From an uncultured Methylocystaceae bacterium (lineage in GTDB: Bacteria; Pseudomonadota; Alphaproteobacteria; Rhizobiales; Beijerinckiaceae): a DNA stretch of 64,000 bases. A program made the translations under genes and the position numbers. The notes under the pieces were generated by a model, which did no database searches, was not told where the DNA came from, and saw nothing but the letters and a program-made list of their open reading frames with translations. This document shows positions 17,848-26,783 of the stretch, piece by piece. The stretch lies in contig CALMZV010000145.1 of assembly GCA_937870755.1 (NCBI GenBank), positions 2,501-66,500 of the forward strand, written 5' to 3'. Position 1 is the stretch's first letter. Each line of letters starts with the position of its first letter.

Positions 17848-18087
17848 TCAGCGGATCGAGCGAAGGATGATGGCCTTGGCGCGGTCGCACAGTTTCGCGC
17901 CGGGCGCATTGGGGCCGTGAACATGAACGAAATTCCGCCGGAGCAGGTCGCAATACTGCGCCAGATCGCGCAGGATGTCGTTCTTCAACCCCGCCATGTC
18001 GGCGGAAAAGTCGGCCTCGGTCGGATTTGTGAACCCGCTTTCGATCGCGCGGCGCACGTAATTCCGGTGAGCGTCTGTCGCAGCCAT
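17848..18087 (-). CDS. Hypothetical small protein
   Basis: A 79-residue frame preceded on the minus strand by GGGGGA about 8 bp before the ATG. The sequence is hydrophilic, with an N-terminal AATDAHRNYVRRAIESGF, a central acidic stretch and a C-terminal KLCDRAKAIILRSIR helix. I recognise no domain. It lies between zapA and 6S RNA on the opposite strand and interrupts the otherwise conserved zapA-ssrS neighbourhood. Its codon pattern resembles neighbouring genes, so I judge it probably real. Confidence 0.55.
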   Translation of the reverse strand: MAATDAHRNYVRRAIESGFTNPTEADFSADMAGLKNDILRDLAQYCDLLRRNFVHVHGPNAPGAKLCDRAKAIILRSIR

Positions 18088-18247
18088 GTGGCGTCCCCCA
18101 ATCGGCCAGACTTCACAGTTGGGCGTCGACCCGGTCCGTTTTCAGCGCAGCAAAATGACGCAGGCGGGCGCTCCCGAAGCCGCGCGCCGTCCATCACCAG
18201 CCGGGACTGGCGCCACGGACGGTTTCGCCCTAAATTACGTCGGCGGC

Positions 18248-18404
18248 GCTGCGGGATGCGTGTGGATCTGTATTCCCGGGGCCTTATCGATCCTTAAGGG
18301 AGCTGTCCCTGTCCTCGCCCGTGGGCCTGGGCAATACGGCGCCCACCTACGTTGTAGGTTTCCCGGGGTCGATGTCCCACGGTCTTTGTGGCCCGCAGCT
18401 TTTT
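18248..18404 (+). ncRNA. ssrS: 6S RNA (SsrS)
   Basis: The position between zapA and 5-formyltetrahydrofolate cyclo-ligase is the canonical 6S locus. The ends form an 8-bp closing stem (GCTGCGGG 18248-18255 with CCCGCAGC 18392-18399) followed by TTTTTC. Inside, TTCCCGGGG near 18273 and again near 18360 flank the structure, ATCGATCC (18286-18293) pairs with GGGTCGAT (18366-18373), and GTGGGC/GCCCAC form an apical arm. 6S RNA mimics an open promoter and sequesters housekeeping RNA polymerase in stationary phase. Confidence 0.87.
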
Positions 18405-18410
18405 CTGCGC

Positions 18411-18549
18411 GCGCGAAAGCCGCGCGCGCTCACCTCGCGTCAGCTCGGCGCCGCGGTCGCGGCTACGGCCTTCGGCCGAAAGAGACGCGCGAAAGCCGCG
18501 CGCTTCCTCGCATCAGTTCGCACCAAGTTCGCGACTACGGCCTTCAGCC
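18411..18549 (+). repeat. Imperfect tandem repeat downstream of 6S RNA
   Basis: Two copies about 65 bp long start 76 bp apart at 18411 and 18487. Both open with GCGCGAAAGCCGCGCGC, itself a strong hairpin, continue through a CTCGC-TCAG-TCG core and end near CTACGGCCTTC-GCC. The copies have diverged by small indels and substitutions. They fill the gap between 6S RNA and the cyclo-ligase gene; no frame here looks coding. Confidence 0.6.
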
Positions 18550-18613
18550 AGTCGCCGTCCGGCTGCGTGACATGGCGGTTGCGCATCGCGCGTGGACGCG
18601 CGAATCTGGCGCA

Positions 18614-19198
18614 ATGACAGGCGCGCCCACCAAGACCGACCTGCGCCGGCGTATGCTGGCGGCGCGCGATCTCGTTGCGCCGCAGGAGGCGCATGCGGCC
18701 GCCGCAACCGTCGCGCGATCGGGGCTGGCGCTTGTGCGGCGACTGTGCGCGCCGGGCGCCTGCGTGGCGGCCTATTGGCCCATCCGGTCGGAGCTTTCCA
18801 CCCGCCCGCTGATCGAGGCGCTGCACGCCGCCGGGTTCCGCATGGCGCTGCCGACGATGCACAGCGCTACGCGCATCCTCTCCTTTCGCGCCTTCGCGCC
18901 CGGCGACGAACTCGCCAAGGGCCCGCTCGGCCTGTCGGAACCGCTCGCCGCCTCGCCGTCGGCGACGCCCGACCTGATTTTTGTACCGCTTGCGGTTTTC
19001 GACGCTGCCGGCGCGCGGATCGGCTACGGCGGCGGCCATTACGACGCCACCTTGCAGGCGTTGCGGGCGCAGGGCTCCTGCGTCGCGGTCGGCCTCGCTT
19101 ACGACCGCCAGGAGACCAACAGCATTCCGGCCGAAGGCCACGACGAAAAGCTCGATTTCGTCCTGACCGAAAACAGACTAGTCAAGGTCCGGGGCTGA
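18614..19198 (+). CDS. 5-formyltetrahydrofolate cyclo-ligase
   Basis: The 194-residue enzyme converts 5-formyl-THF to 5,10-methenyl-THF using ATP. Signatures are the N-terminal KTDLRRRMLAARD, a CVAAYWPIRSELSTRPL strand region and the C-terminal nucleotide/metal block FDAAGARIGYGGGHYD. ATG 18614 gives the usual length; the frame remains open far upstream through the 6S region without homology. Together with zapA and 6S RNA this reproduces a widely conserved cluster. Confidence 0.92.
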   Translation: MTGAPTKTDLRRRMLAARDLVAPQEAHAAAATVARSGLALVRRLCAPGACVAAYWPIRSELSTRPLIEALHAAGFRMALPTMHSATRILSFRAFAPGDELAKGPLGLSEPLAASPSATPDLIFVPLAVFDAAGARIGYGGGHYDATLQALRAQGSCVAVGLAYDRQETNSIPAEGHDEKLDFVLTENRLVKVRG

Positions 19199-19213
19199 TT
19201 TCGGAGTTTACGC

Positions 19214-20032
19214 ATGCGTCTTCTGTTCGTCGGCGATGTGGTGGGGCGCGCGGGGCGGGTGGCGGTCGGCGCGCTGCTGCCGGAGCTGCGCCGGCGCTGG
19301 AAGCTCGATTTCGTGGTCGTCAACGGCGAGAACGCGGCCGGCGGGTTCGGCATCACGGAGGCCGTGTGCGACGAACTGATCGAGGCCGGCGCCGATTGCG
19401 TCACGCTCGGAAACCATTCGTTCGACCAGCGCGAGGCGCTCGTCTTCATCGAGCGCCAGGAGCGGCTGATCCGGCCGGTCAACTATCCGCACGGCACGCC
19501 CGGGCGCGGCGCGTTCCTGTTCGAGGGCGCGGCCGGCCATCGCGTGCTGGTGGTCAACGTGCTCGGGCGCATTTTCATGGACCCGATGGACGATCCGTTC
19601 GCGGCCGTCGAACGCGAGATCGTCGCCTGCCCGCTCGGGCTCGGCTGCGACGCGGCGGTCGTCGACATGCATGCGGAGGCCTCCAGCGAAAAGCAGGCGA
19701 TCGGCCATTTCCTCGACGGCCGCGTCTCGCTGGTCGTGGGCACCCACACCCACGCCCCCACGGCCGACGCGCAGATCCTGCCCGGAGGCGCCGGCTTCAT
19801 GACCGACGCCGGGATGACGGGCGACTACGATTCCATCATCGGCATGGACAAGGACGAGCCGCTGCGCCGCTTCACGCGCAAGATCGCCGGCGGGCGGTTC
19901 GAGCCGGCGACCGGCGAGGCGACGCTCTGCGGCGTGGCGGTGGAGACGGGGCCGGACGGGCTTGCGAGGCGGATCGCGCCGGTGCGGCTCGGCGGGCGGT
20001 TGCAGAAGGCCACGCCCGAGTTCTGGGATTGA
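19214..20032 (+). CDS. YmdB/TIGR00282-family metallophosphoesterase
   Basis: The 272-residue protein has the phosphoesterase motifs FVGDVVGRAG, VVNGENAAGGFG, TLGNHSFDQ, VVDMHAEASSEKQA and VGTHTHAPTAD, then TDAGMTGDYDSIIGMDK. These supply the di-metal site residues. The family member YmdB of Bacillus hydrolyses cyclic nucleotides and affects biofilm formation and RNA turnover; the substrate here is unknown. It starts 15 bp after the cyclo-ligase stop, so the two are likely cotranscribed. Confidence 0.9.
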   Translation: MRLLFVGDVVGRAGRVAVGALLPELRRRWKLDFVVVNGENAAGGFGITEAVCDELIEAGADCVTLGNHSFDQREALVFIERQERLIRPVNYPHGTPGRGAFLFEGAAGHRVLVVNVLGRIFMDPMDDPFAAVEREIVACPLGLGCDAAVVDMHAEASSEKQAIGHFLDGRVSLVVGTHTHAPTADAQILPGGAGFMTDAGMTGDYDSIIGMDKDEPLRRFTRKIAGGRFEPATGEATLCGVAVETGPDGLARRIAPVRLGGRLQKATPEFWD

Positions 20033-20041
20033 TCCATAAGC

Positions 20042-20741
20042 CACACGGCCTTCGTCTTCGCCATCGACGAGCTTCAGCACGTCCGCGAGGACGAACTCGC
20101 GGCGTTGATTGCGGCGCTCCACCGCGCAAATCAACGATAGTCGCCGGTGGCGATGATCGCGGCGGGCTTGCCTCTACTCGTGGGTCAGACCGGTCGCGCC
20201 AGGTCCTATGCCGAACGATTGTTCCAATTCGCGCCGCTGGACCGCCTCGACCGTCAGGCCGCCAGGGACGCGCTGTGCAAGCCGGCCGAAAAAGAGGGCG
20301 TATCCTTCGTGCCCGAGGCGATCGACGAGATACTGCGACAAACCAGAGGCTATCCCTATTTCCTGCAGGAATGGGGCAAGCACGGCTGGAACATCGCCGA
20401 TGCCAGCCCGATTGGAGAAGGCGATGCGACGTCATGCGACGTCCGCCGCGCTGGCCGACCTCGACGCCAGCTTTTTCCGCGTCCGGTTCGATCGGCTGAC
20501 GCCAACCGAAAAAAGGTATATGCGGGCGATGGCCGAACTCGGGCCCGGGCCACACCGGTCCGGCGACATCGCCGATCAGGTCGGGCGCAGGGTCACCGCG
20601 GTCGCGCCCATACGAAACACGCTGATCGCGAAAGGAATGATCTACAGCCCTTCGCATGGCGATACGGCTTTCACCGTGCCGCTGTTTGACGGATTCATGA
20701 AGCGAACCATGCCCTGGCCGCTTCCCGGCAATCCGGATTAG
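20042..20741 (+). pseudogene. Decayed 5'-truncated AAA-type ATPase
   Basis: Translated in the frame starting near 20042 the DNA gives AFVFAIDELQHVREDELAAL, a Walker B strand (hydrophobic residues then DE). It is followed by a TAG stop after ANQR, then VAMIAAGLPLLVGQTGRARS, a sensor region and QTRGYPYFLQEWGKHGW. Near 20420 the frame must shift by one to continue in ALADLDASFFRVRFDRLTP and a winged-helix-like end (RSGDIADQVGRR) finishing at 20741. The Walker A part is missing. So it is a remnant with truncation, one nonsense codon and one frameshift. It lies between the YmdB-type gene and yebC. Confidence 0.75.
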
Positions 20742-20779
20742 ACGGCGCAGTTCAATCTCGAGGAAGACAAGAGGCGCCT

Positions 20780-21526
20780 ATGGCAGGCCATAGCCAGTTC
20801 AAGAACATCATGCACAAGAAGGGCAAGCAGGACGCGCTCCGCTCCAAGCTCTTCTCCAAGCTCGCGCGCGAAATCACCGTCGCCGCCAAGATGGGCATGC
20901 CCGATCCCAACATGAACCCGCGCCTGCGGCTGGCCGTGCAGGCCGCGCGCGCGGAAAACATGCCGAAGGACAATATCGAGCGCGCGATCAAGAAGGCGTC
21001 GGGGGGCGACGCGGAGAACTACGAGGAGGTGCGCTACGAGGGCCGCGCGCCCGGCGGCGTCGCCATTATCGTCGAGGCGTTGACCGACAACCGCAACCGC
21101 ACGGCCGGCGAAGTGCGTTCCTATTTCGCCAAGGCCGGCGGCGAGCTGACCGCCAACGGCGCGGTGAGCTTCATGTTCGATCACGTCGGCTCCATCGAAT
21201 ACGACGCGGCCGCGGCGTCCGAGGACGCGATGATGGAAGCCGCGCTCGAAGCCGGCGCCGACGATGTCGTGACGACGGAGGACGGTCACGAGATCACGAC
21301 CGCGATGGAGAGTTTTTCCGACGTCGCCAAGGCGCTCGAAGCCAGGTTCGGCGAACCGCGCAAGGCCAGGATCATCTGGAAGCCGCAGACGACCACCATG
21401 CTCGACGACGAGACGGGCGAGAAAATCCTCAAGCTGATCGGCGTGCTCGAAGACAACGACGACGTGCAGAACGTCTATGCGAATTTCGAGATTTCCGACG
21501 CGCTCGTCGCCAGGATGGGCGGCTGA
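20780..21526 (+). CDS. yebC: YebC/PmpR-family protein
   Basis: The 248-residue protein starts with the family signature [17 protein letters not shown], followed by [20 protein letters not shown] and [18 protein letters not shown], and ends with the third-domain [11 protein letters not shown] strand. Length is standard. YebC proteins are annotated as transcriptional regulators, and recent work links them to translation of proline-rich stretches. The ATG is preceded by GAGG. In many alphaproteobacteria yebC lies beside ruvC; here a bd-oxidase operon separates them. Confidence 0.93.
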   Translation: MAGHSQFKNIMHKKGKQDALRSKLFSKLAREITVAAKMGMPDPNMNPRLRLAVQAARAENMPKDNIERAIKKASGGDAENYEEVRYEGRAPGGVAIIVEALTDNRNRTAGEVRSYFAKAGGELTANGAVSFMFDHVGSIEYDAAAASEDAMMEAALEAGADDVVTTEDGHEITTAMESFSDVAKALEARFGEPRKARIIWKPQTTTMLDDETGEKILKLIGVLEDNDDVQNVYANFEISDALVARMGG

Positions 21527-21529
21527 CCT

Positions 21530-21649
21530 TCAGCGCAACACGGCGCGCAGCGCGAGGGCCAGCGCGGCCACCGCAGCTGCGCCCGCGAGCCAATAGGCGA
21601 CAAACCACAGAAGGCGTCGCCAGAGCGGGCCTTCAGCCGTATCCTTCAT
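21530..21649 (-). CDS. Small bd-oxidase subunit, DUF2474 (CydX-like)
   Basis: A 39-residue single-helix membrane protein. After MKDTAEGPLWRRL it has one hydrophobic segment (LLWFVAYWLAGAAAVAALAL) and a short basic end. Tryptophan-rich DUF2474 proteins follow CIO-type cytochrome bd genes and are the likely counterpart of CydX, which stabilises the heme core. The start overlaps the last 17 bp of cydB, implying translational coupling. It is short and easily missed, but position, size and topology all agree. Confidence 0.8.
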   Translation of the reverse strand: MKDTAEGPLWRRLLWFVAYWLAGAAAVAALALALRAVLR

Positions 21650-22637
21650 GGTCCACCGGCGTCTTGCCGCGAAATACGAAATAGACATAGGCCGTGTAGG
21701 CGAGCACGACAGGCACGAGCACGCAGGCGCCGACCAGCAGAAACACGAGGCTGGCGTGCGGGGCGGCCGCCTGCCAGATCGTAACGCTGTGGGGCACGAT
21801 GAAGGGATAGAAACTGATCCCCAGCCCGACGAAACTCAGAACGAACAGGGCCTGCGTGGCGAAGAACGGGCTTGCCTCGCGCTCGCGCCACACGCCGCGC
21901 AGCAGAACCACGCCGGCGAAAGCGACCAGCGCCGGCACGACCGCCACATAGGCGATGCGCGGCCAGGACAGCCACTTGGCCGCGTAATCGTCGTCGAGCA
22001 ACGGCGTCCAGAGACTGACGACGGCGATGGCGAACAGAAAGGCCGGGGCGAGCAGGCGCGCGAGATCGTAGGCCAAATTCTGCACGCGCGCGTCGGTTTT
22101 CAGAATCAGCCAGCCCGCGCCCTGCAGCGCATAGCCGACGACCAGCGCCGCGCCGGTGAACAGGCTGAACGGGGTGAGCCAGTCCCACCAGCCGCCGGCG
22201 TAGGCGCGGCCTTCGACCGGCACGCCCTGCACCAGCGCGCCGAGCGTGACGCCCTGCGCGAAGGCGGCGACGAGCGAGCCGAGCGCGAAGGCGCGATCCC
22301 AGATGGCGGCGGCGCGCGCGCCCTGCCAGCGGAACTCGAACGCCACGCCGCGGAAGATGAGCGCCAGCAGCATGATCATGATCGGCGCGTAAAGCGCGGA
22401 GAAGATCACCGCGTAGGCGAGCGGAAACACCGCCAGCAAGCCGCCGCCGCCCAGCACCAACCAGGTTTCGTTGCCGTCCCACACAGGCGCGATCGCGCCC
22501 ATCATGCGGCCGCGATCCTCGGCGTTTCGGGCGAAAGGAAAGAGAATGCCGACGCCCAGATCGAAGCCGTCGAGCAAGGTATAGATCAGGACCGCCAGAG
22601 CGATGATCGCGGCCCATACGAAGGGAAGGTCGAGCAT
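21633..22637 (-). CDS. cydB: Cytochrome bd-type quinol oxidase subunit II
   Basis: The 334-residue protein is a nine-helix membrane subunit. It begins VWAAIIALAVLIYTLLDGFDLGVGIL and contains APVWDGNETWLVLGGGGLLA, FRGVAFEFRW and a C-terminal VLAYTAYVYFVFRG, all typical of CydB/CioB. It pairs with CydA to reduce O2 to water without proton pumping. Together with the short Q-loop CydA and the DUF2474 subunit it is best described as the cyanide-insensitive (CIO) branch. It starts 4 bp after cydA. Confidence 0.93.
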   Translation of the reverse strand: MLDLPFVWAAIIALAVLIYTLLDGFDLGVGILFPFARNAEDRGRMMGAIAPVWDGNETWLVLGGGGLLAVFPLAYAVIFSALYAPIMIMLLALIFRGVAFEFRWQGARAAAIWDRAFALGSLVAAFAQGVTLGALVQGVPVEGRAYAGGWWDWLTPFSLFTGAALVVGYALQGAGWLILKTDARVQNLAYDLARLLAPAFLFAIAVVSLWTPLLDDDYAAKWLSWPRIAYVAVVPALVAFAGVVLLRGVWREREASPFFATQALFVLSFVGLGISFYPFIVPHSVTIWQAAAPHASLVFLLVGACVLVPVVLAYTAYVYFVFRGKTPVDHEGYG

Positions 22638-22641
22638 GGCG

Positions 22642-24039
22642 TCACCGCGCGTCGGGCGAGGGGGGAAAGAGAATCTCGCGCAGCGGGGTGGCGAGAGCGG
22701 GCGCGTGCGGCGCCGGCGCGTCGGAAGCGAGCGGCGGCCTGTTCATCAGCGCCAGCATGTAGAAAAGGCCGAACGCCATCACCAACGCATAGACCACGAT
22801 GAACGCGAGCAGCGAGGCGCCGACCGCCGGCGCCGCGATCGGCGAGACGGCGTGTTCCGTGCGCATGAGGCCGTAGACAACCCAGGGCTGGCGTCCGACC
22901 TCCGTCGTCACCCATCCGGCGAGAACCGCGACAAACCCGCTCGGCCCCAGCGCGAGAGCGGCGCGCTGCAGCCACGGCCAATCGCAAAGCCGGCCCTTCC
23001 AGCGCGCATAGAGGCTCCAGACGCCGAGGCCGATCATCGCCATGCCGAGCGCCACCATCAGCCGGAAACTCCAGAACACGATCGCCATCGGCGGCCAGTC
23101 CTTTTCCGGAAAGTTCGTCAGACCGGGAACCACGCCGTCGAGCGAGTGGGTGAGGATGAGGGAGCCGGCGAGCGGAAGTTTCAGCGCGTAATCCACGCGC
23201 CGCTCGGCCGTGTTCGGAACGCCGAACAGAATCAGCGGGGCGCGCGCCTGCGGCTCGAAATGACCCTCGATGGCGGCGATCTTGGCCGGCTGGTGTTCGA
23301 GCGTGTTGAGGCCGTGCTGGTCGCCGGCCAGCAATTGCAGCGGGGCGACGAGCGCGGCCATCCACATCGCCATCGAAAACATCGTGCGCACGGCGGGCGA
23401 CGCCGTTCCCCGCAGCAGATGCAGCGCGCCGACGGCGCCGACCGCGAAGGCGGTCGTCAGATAGGCCGCCAGCACCATGTGGACGAACCGATAGGGGAAC
23501 GAGGGATTGAAAATGACCTTCAGCCAGTCGACCGGCACGAACTGGCCATCCGCGTTGATGGCGTGGCCCTGCGGCGTGTGCATCCAGCTGTTGGCGGCGA
23601 GAATCCAGAAGGCGGAGGCGAACGTGCCGAGCGCCACCATCAGGGTCGCCAGAAAATGCAGCGTCGGCCCTACCTTCTCGCGGCCGAACAGCATGATGCC
23701 CAGAAAGCCGGCTTCGAGAAAGAAGGCCGAGAGAACCTCGTATCCCATGAGCGGGCCGATGACGGGGCCGGCCTTGTCGGAAAACACGCTCCAGTTCGTG
23801 CCGAACTGGTAGCTCATGACAATGCCGCTGACGACGCCCATGCCGAACGTGACGGCGAAAATCTTGCGCCAGTAGTTGAACAGGTCGAGATAGACGGTCC
23901 TGCCCGTCAGCAGCGACAGGCCGTTGAGCGTCGCCAGATAGGAGGCCAGCCCGATCGAGAAGATCGGGAAAACGATGTGAAAACTGACGGTGAATGCGAA
24001 TTGCGCCCGCGCGAGATCCAGTGCGCTGAAACCTGACAT
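22642..24039 (-). CDS. cydA: Cytochrome bd-type quinol oxidase subunit I
   Basis: The 465-residue subunit carries the hemes. The heme b595 ligand region is in the N-terminal LDLARAQFAFTVSFHIVFP. FLEAGFLGIMLFG, the quinol-site region GDQHGLNTLEHQPAK and the GRQPWVVYGLMRTEHAVSP block are present. The stretch between the quinol motif and GRQPW is short, as in the CIO subgroup. ATG 24039 has GGGAG upstream. The gene leads the cydA-cydB-DUF2474 operon and is divergent from ruvC across 136 bp with no other gene. Confidence 0.94.
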   Translation of the reverse strand: MSGFSALDLARAQFAFTVSFHIVFPIFSIGLASYLATLNGLSLLTGRTVYLDLFNYWRKIFAVTFGMGVVSGIVMSYQFGTNWSVFSDKAGPVIGPLMGYEVLSAFFLEAGFLGIMLFGREKVGPTLHFLATLMVALGTFASAFWILAANSWMHTPQGHAINADGQFVPVDWLKVIFNPSFPYRFVHMVLAAYLTTAFAVGAVGALHLLRGTASPAVRTMFSMAMWMAALVAPLQLLAGDQHGLNTLEHQPAKIAAIEGHFEPQARAPLILFGVPNTAERRVDYALKLPLAGSLILTHSLDGVVPGLTNFPEKDWPPMAIVFWSFRLMVALGMAMIGLGVWSLYARWKGRLCDWPWLQRAALALGPSGFVAVLAGWVTTEVGRQPWVVYGLMRTEHAVSPIAAPAVGASLLAFIVVYALVMAFGLFYMLALMNRPPLASDAPAPHAPALATPLREILFPPSPDAR

Positions 24040-24175
24040 CCCGCGGTCTCCCGTCCGACACTGAGCGCTGAACGCGCTTGAGTGGTCGATGTTCCGGCCG
24101 GTCCCTGCGCCCTTGCGCCGCAGGCGACGCGAAGGCGGGCTTTCGGGCCGCGCACAGAGCGCGTAGCCTGCCGCC

Positions 24176-24688
24176 ATGCCGCCCGTCCCGATTCGGATTC
24201 TCGGAATCGATCCCGGCCTGCGCACGACCGGCTGGGGCGTGATCGAGGCGGAGGGGTCGCGCCTCGGCTTCGTCGCCTGCGGGGTGGTGCGGTCGGAGGC
24301 GAGCGACGAATTGAGCGCGCGCCTGCGGGCGCTGCATGCGGGCCTCGCGCAGGTGATCGCCGCCCATGCGCCGCAGGAGGCGGCGGTGGAGGAAACCTTC
24401 GTCAACCGCGATCCGCAATCGGCGCTGAAGCTCGGACAGGCGCGCGGCGTGGCGCTGCTCGCGCCCGCGATGGCCGGGCTGACGGTGGCGGAATACGCCG
24501 CCAATCTCGTGAAAAAGACGGTGGTGGGGGCCGGGCATGCCGAGAAGCGCCAGGTGGCGATGATGGTGAAGACGCTGCTACCGAAGAGCGACGCGCGCGC
24601 GGCGGACGCGGCCGACGCGCTCGCCGTCGCCATCTGCCATGCGCAGCATCGCGGCGCGCGGGCGGTTCTCGTGAAAGTCGCCCGATGA
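24176..24688 (+). CDS. ruvC: Holliday-junction endonuclease RuvC
   Basis: The 170-residue nuclease resolves four-way DNA junctions. The acidic active site is visible: the first aspartate in [14 protein letters not shown], a glutamate in [23 protein letters not shown], and the C-terminal pair in [16 protein letters not shown]. Length fits the family. Its stop overlaps the ruvA start (ATGA), so ruvC, ruvA and ruvB are a tightly coupled operon. Confidence 0.95.
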   Translation: MPPVPIRILGIDPGLRTTGWGVIEAEGSRLGFVACGVVRSEASDELSARLRALHAGLAQVIAAHAPQEAAVEETFVNRDPQSALKLGQARGVALLAPAMAGLTVAEYAANLVKKTVVGAGHAEKRQVAMMVKTLLPKSDARAADAADALAVAICHAQHRGARAVLVKVAR

Positions 24689-25302
24689 TCGGCAAGCTGA
24701 AGGGCCTTATCGACGGCTACGGCGAGGACCATGTGATCCTCGACGTGAACGGCGTGGGCTATGTCGTGCAATGTTCGGCGCGCACGTTGCAGCGCCTGCC
24801 GCGCGCGGGAGAAGCCGCGACGCTGTCGATCGAAACGCAGGTGCGCGAGGATGCGATCCGCCTGTTCGGCTTCGCGAGCGATACGGAGCGCGACTGGTTC
24901 CGGCTGTTGCAGAACGTGCAGGGGGTCGGAGCGAAAGTCGCACTGGCCATTCTCGGCGTGCTGTCGCCGGCCGAACTTGCGAGCGCCGTCGCCATGCAGG
25001 ACAAGGCGGCGGTCGCGCGCGCCCCCGGCGTCGGACCCAAACTCGCAGCCCGCATCGTCGCGGAGATGAAGGACAAGGCGCCGGCGCTGTCGGCGGTCGA
25101 TCCGCTGGCGGCGCGGCTTGCGGGCGAGGACGAGGCGAAGACAGCGCCCAAGCCCGTGCAGGACGCCATTTCCGCGCTGGTCAATCTCGGCTACGGCCGG
25201 CCGCAGGCGGCCGCCGCGGTGGCGGCGAGCGTGAAGGCGCTCGGCGAGAGCGCGCAGACCAGCGCGCTCATCCGGCGCGGCCTGAAGGAGCTTGCGCAAT
25301 GA
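24685..25302 (+). CDS. ruvA: Holliday-junction DNA-binding subunit RuvA
   Basis: The 205-residue protein starts [19 protein letters not shown], the OB-fold of RuvA, with helix-hairpin-helix motifs in [19 protein letters not shown] and [21 protein letters not shown] flexible linker leads to domain III, a small three-helix domain ([20 protein letters not shown]) that contacts RuvB. It binds the junction and loads RuvB for branch migration. It overlaps both neighbours by 4 bp. Confidence 0.95.
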   Translation: MIGKLKGLIDGYGEDHVILDVNGVGYVVQCSARTLQRLPRAGEAATLSIETQVREDAIRLFGFASDTERDWFRLLQNVQGVGAKVALAILGVLSPAELASAVAMQDKAAVARAPGVGPKLAARIVAEMKDKAPALSAVDPLAARLAGEDEAKTAPKPVQDAISALVNLGYGRPQAAAAVAASVKALGESAQTSALIRRGLKELAQ

Positions 25303-26333
25303 ACGCGCGGCTGATGAGTGGCGACAGGCGCGACGACGACGCCGACGTTTCGCTGCGCCCGCTCTCGCTCGCCGACTTCACGGGGCAGGAAGCCGCGCGC
25401 AAGAATCTCAAGGTTTTCATCGAGGCGGCGAAGGCGCGCGGCGATGCGCTCGACCATGTGCTGTTCGTGGGGCCGCCGGGTCTCGGCAAGACGACGCTGG
25501 CGCAAATCCTCGCGCGCGAACTTGGCGTCAATTTCCGGTCGACCTCCGGCCCGGTGATCGCGAAAGCGGGCGATCTGGCGGCGCAGCTCACCAATCTCGA
25601 AGAACGCGACGTGCTGTTCATCGACGAAATCCATCGGCTCAATCCGGCGGTGGAGGAGATTCTCTATCCCGCGATGGAGGATTTCCAGCTCGACCTCATC
25701 ATCGGCGAGGGGCCGGCGGCGCGTTCGGTGAAGATCGATCTCGCGAAGTTCACCTTGGTCGGCGCCACCACGCGCGCGGGCCTGCTGACGACGCCGCTGC
25801 GCGACCGTTTCGGCATTCCGGTGCGGCTCAATTTTTACACGGTGGAGGAGCTGGAGCGGATCGTCGCGCGCGGCGCGCGCGTGCTCGGCGCGCCAATGAC
25901 ACGCGAAGGCGCCAACGAGATCGCGCGGCGCGCGCGCGGCACGCCGCGCATCGCGGGACGGCTGTTGCGGCGCGTGCGGGATTTCGCGGCCGTCGACGGG
26001 GATGAAGAAATCACGCGCGCGGTCGCCGACAAGGCGCTGTCGCTGCTCGATGTGGACGCCATCGGCCTCGACCAGATGGACCGGCGCTATCTCGACATGA
26101 TCGCGCGCAATTTCGGCGGGGGGCCGGTCGGTATCGAGACGATCGCGGCGGCGCTGTCGGAGCCGCGCGACGCGATCGAGGACATCATCGAGCCCTATCT
26201 CCTGCAGCAGGGCTTCCTGCAGCGCACGCCGCGCGGGCGCCTGCTGACGGCGCTGGCGTTCCGTCATCTCGGGCTCGCCGAGCCTGCGCGTCCGACCGCG
26301 CAGTTCGGCCTGTTCGGCGAGGACGAGGCGTGA
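25299..26333 (+). CDS. ruvB: Holliday-junction branch-migration ATPase RuvB
   Basis: The 344-residue AAA+ motor has Walker A ([14 protein letters not shown]), Walker B with DEIH ([13 protein letters not shown]), sensor 1 ([20 protein letters not shown]) and the sensor 2 arginine in [13 protein letters not shown]. The C-terminal winged helix ends with [16 protein letters not shown]. It drives branch migration with RuvA. The ATG overlaps the ruvA stop by 4 bp, and ybgC overlaps its end by 4 bp. Confidence 0.96.
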   Translation: MNARLMSGDRRDDDADVSLRPLSLADFTGQEAARKNLKVFIEAAKARGDALDHVLFVGPPGLGKTTLAQILARELGVNFRSTSGPVIAKAGDLAAQLTNLEERDVLFIDEIHRLNPAVEEILYPAMEDFQLDLIIGEGPAARSVKIDLAKFTLVGATTRAGLLTTPLRDRFGIPVRLNFYTVEELERIVARGARVLGAPMTREGANEIARRARGTPRIAGRLLRRVRDFAAVDGDEEITRAVADKALSLLDVDAIGLDQMDRRYLDMIARNFGGGPVGIETIAAALSEPRDAIEDIIEPYLLQQGFLQRTPRGRLLTALAFRHLGLAEPARPTAQFGLFGEDEA

Positions 26334-26725
26334 GCGCGCATCGTCTTCCCATCCGCGTCTACTACGAGGACACCGACTTTTCCGGCGTCGTCTATCACGC
26401 CTCCTATCTGCGTTTCATGGAGCGCGGGCGCACGGAACTGTTGCGCGATCTCGGCATCCATCAGCAGGCGATCCATGCGGGCGAAGCCCCGTTCGCCTTC
26501 GTGGTGCGGGCGATGCAGATCGATTTTCTCAAGCCCGCGCGGATGGACGACGTTCTGACCGTCGAGACATGGGCGAGGCATGTCAAAGGCGCCTCCGCCG
26601 TGCTCGCGCAGCGCGTGCTGCGCGGCGCGGATGTTCTTGTGACGGCCGAGGTGCGCGTCGCGGCGGTGACCGACGGCAAACCCGTGCGCCTGCCGGCGGC
26701 GATGCGCGAGAAACTCGGCGGGTAG
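26330..26725 (+). CDS. ybgC: YbgC-type acyl-CoA thioesterase
   Basis: The 131-residue hotdog-fold thioesterase starts at GTG 26330, overlapping the ruvB stop. It carries the 4-hydroxybenzoyl-CoA thioesterase signature [19 protein letters not shown] with the catalytic aspartate, and [15 protein letters not shown]. In many proteobacteria this gene opens the tol-pal cluster. Here the next gene is on the opposite strand, so the link to tolQRAB is broken at this locus. Its substrate is probably a short or acyl-carrier thioester. Confidence 0.9.
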   Translation: MSAHRLPIRVYYEDTDFSGVVYHASYLRFMERGRTELLRDLGIHQQAIHAGEAPFAFVVRAMQIDFLKPARMDDVLTVETWARHVKGASAVLAQRVLRGADVLVTAEVRVAAVTDGKPVRLPAAMREKLGG

Positions 26726-26783
26726 AAAGTTCGGAGAACCCGGCCGGGCCGCGCCCGCATCGCGCCATGAGGTTGGGGCGCGG

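Noticed and set aside
18086-18613. Upstream extension of the folate cyclo-ligase
   Set aside because: The open frame passes through the 6S RNA and repeats without homology; ATG 18614 gives the correct family length.
20147-20689. 180-residue frame taken as an intact gene
   Set aside because: Only its first two thirds match the ATPase; the remainder is out of frame, so it is part of the pseudogene.
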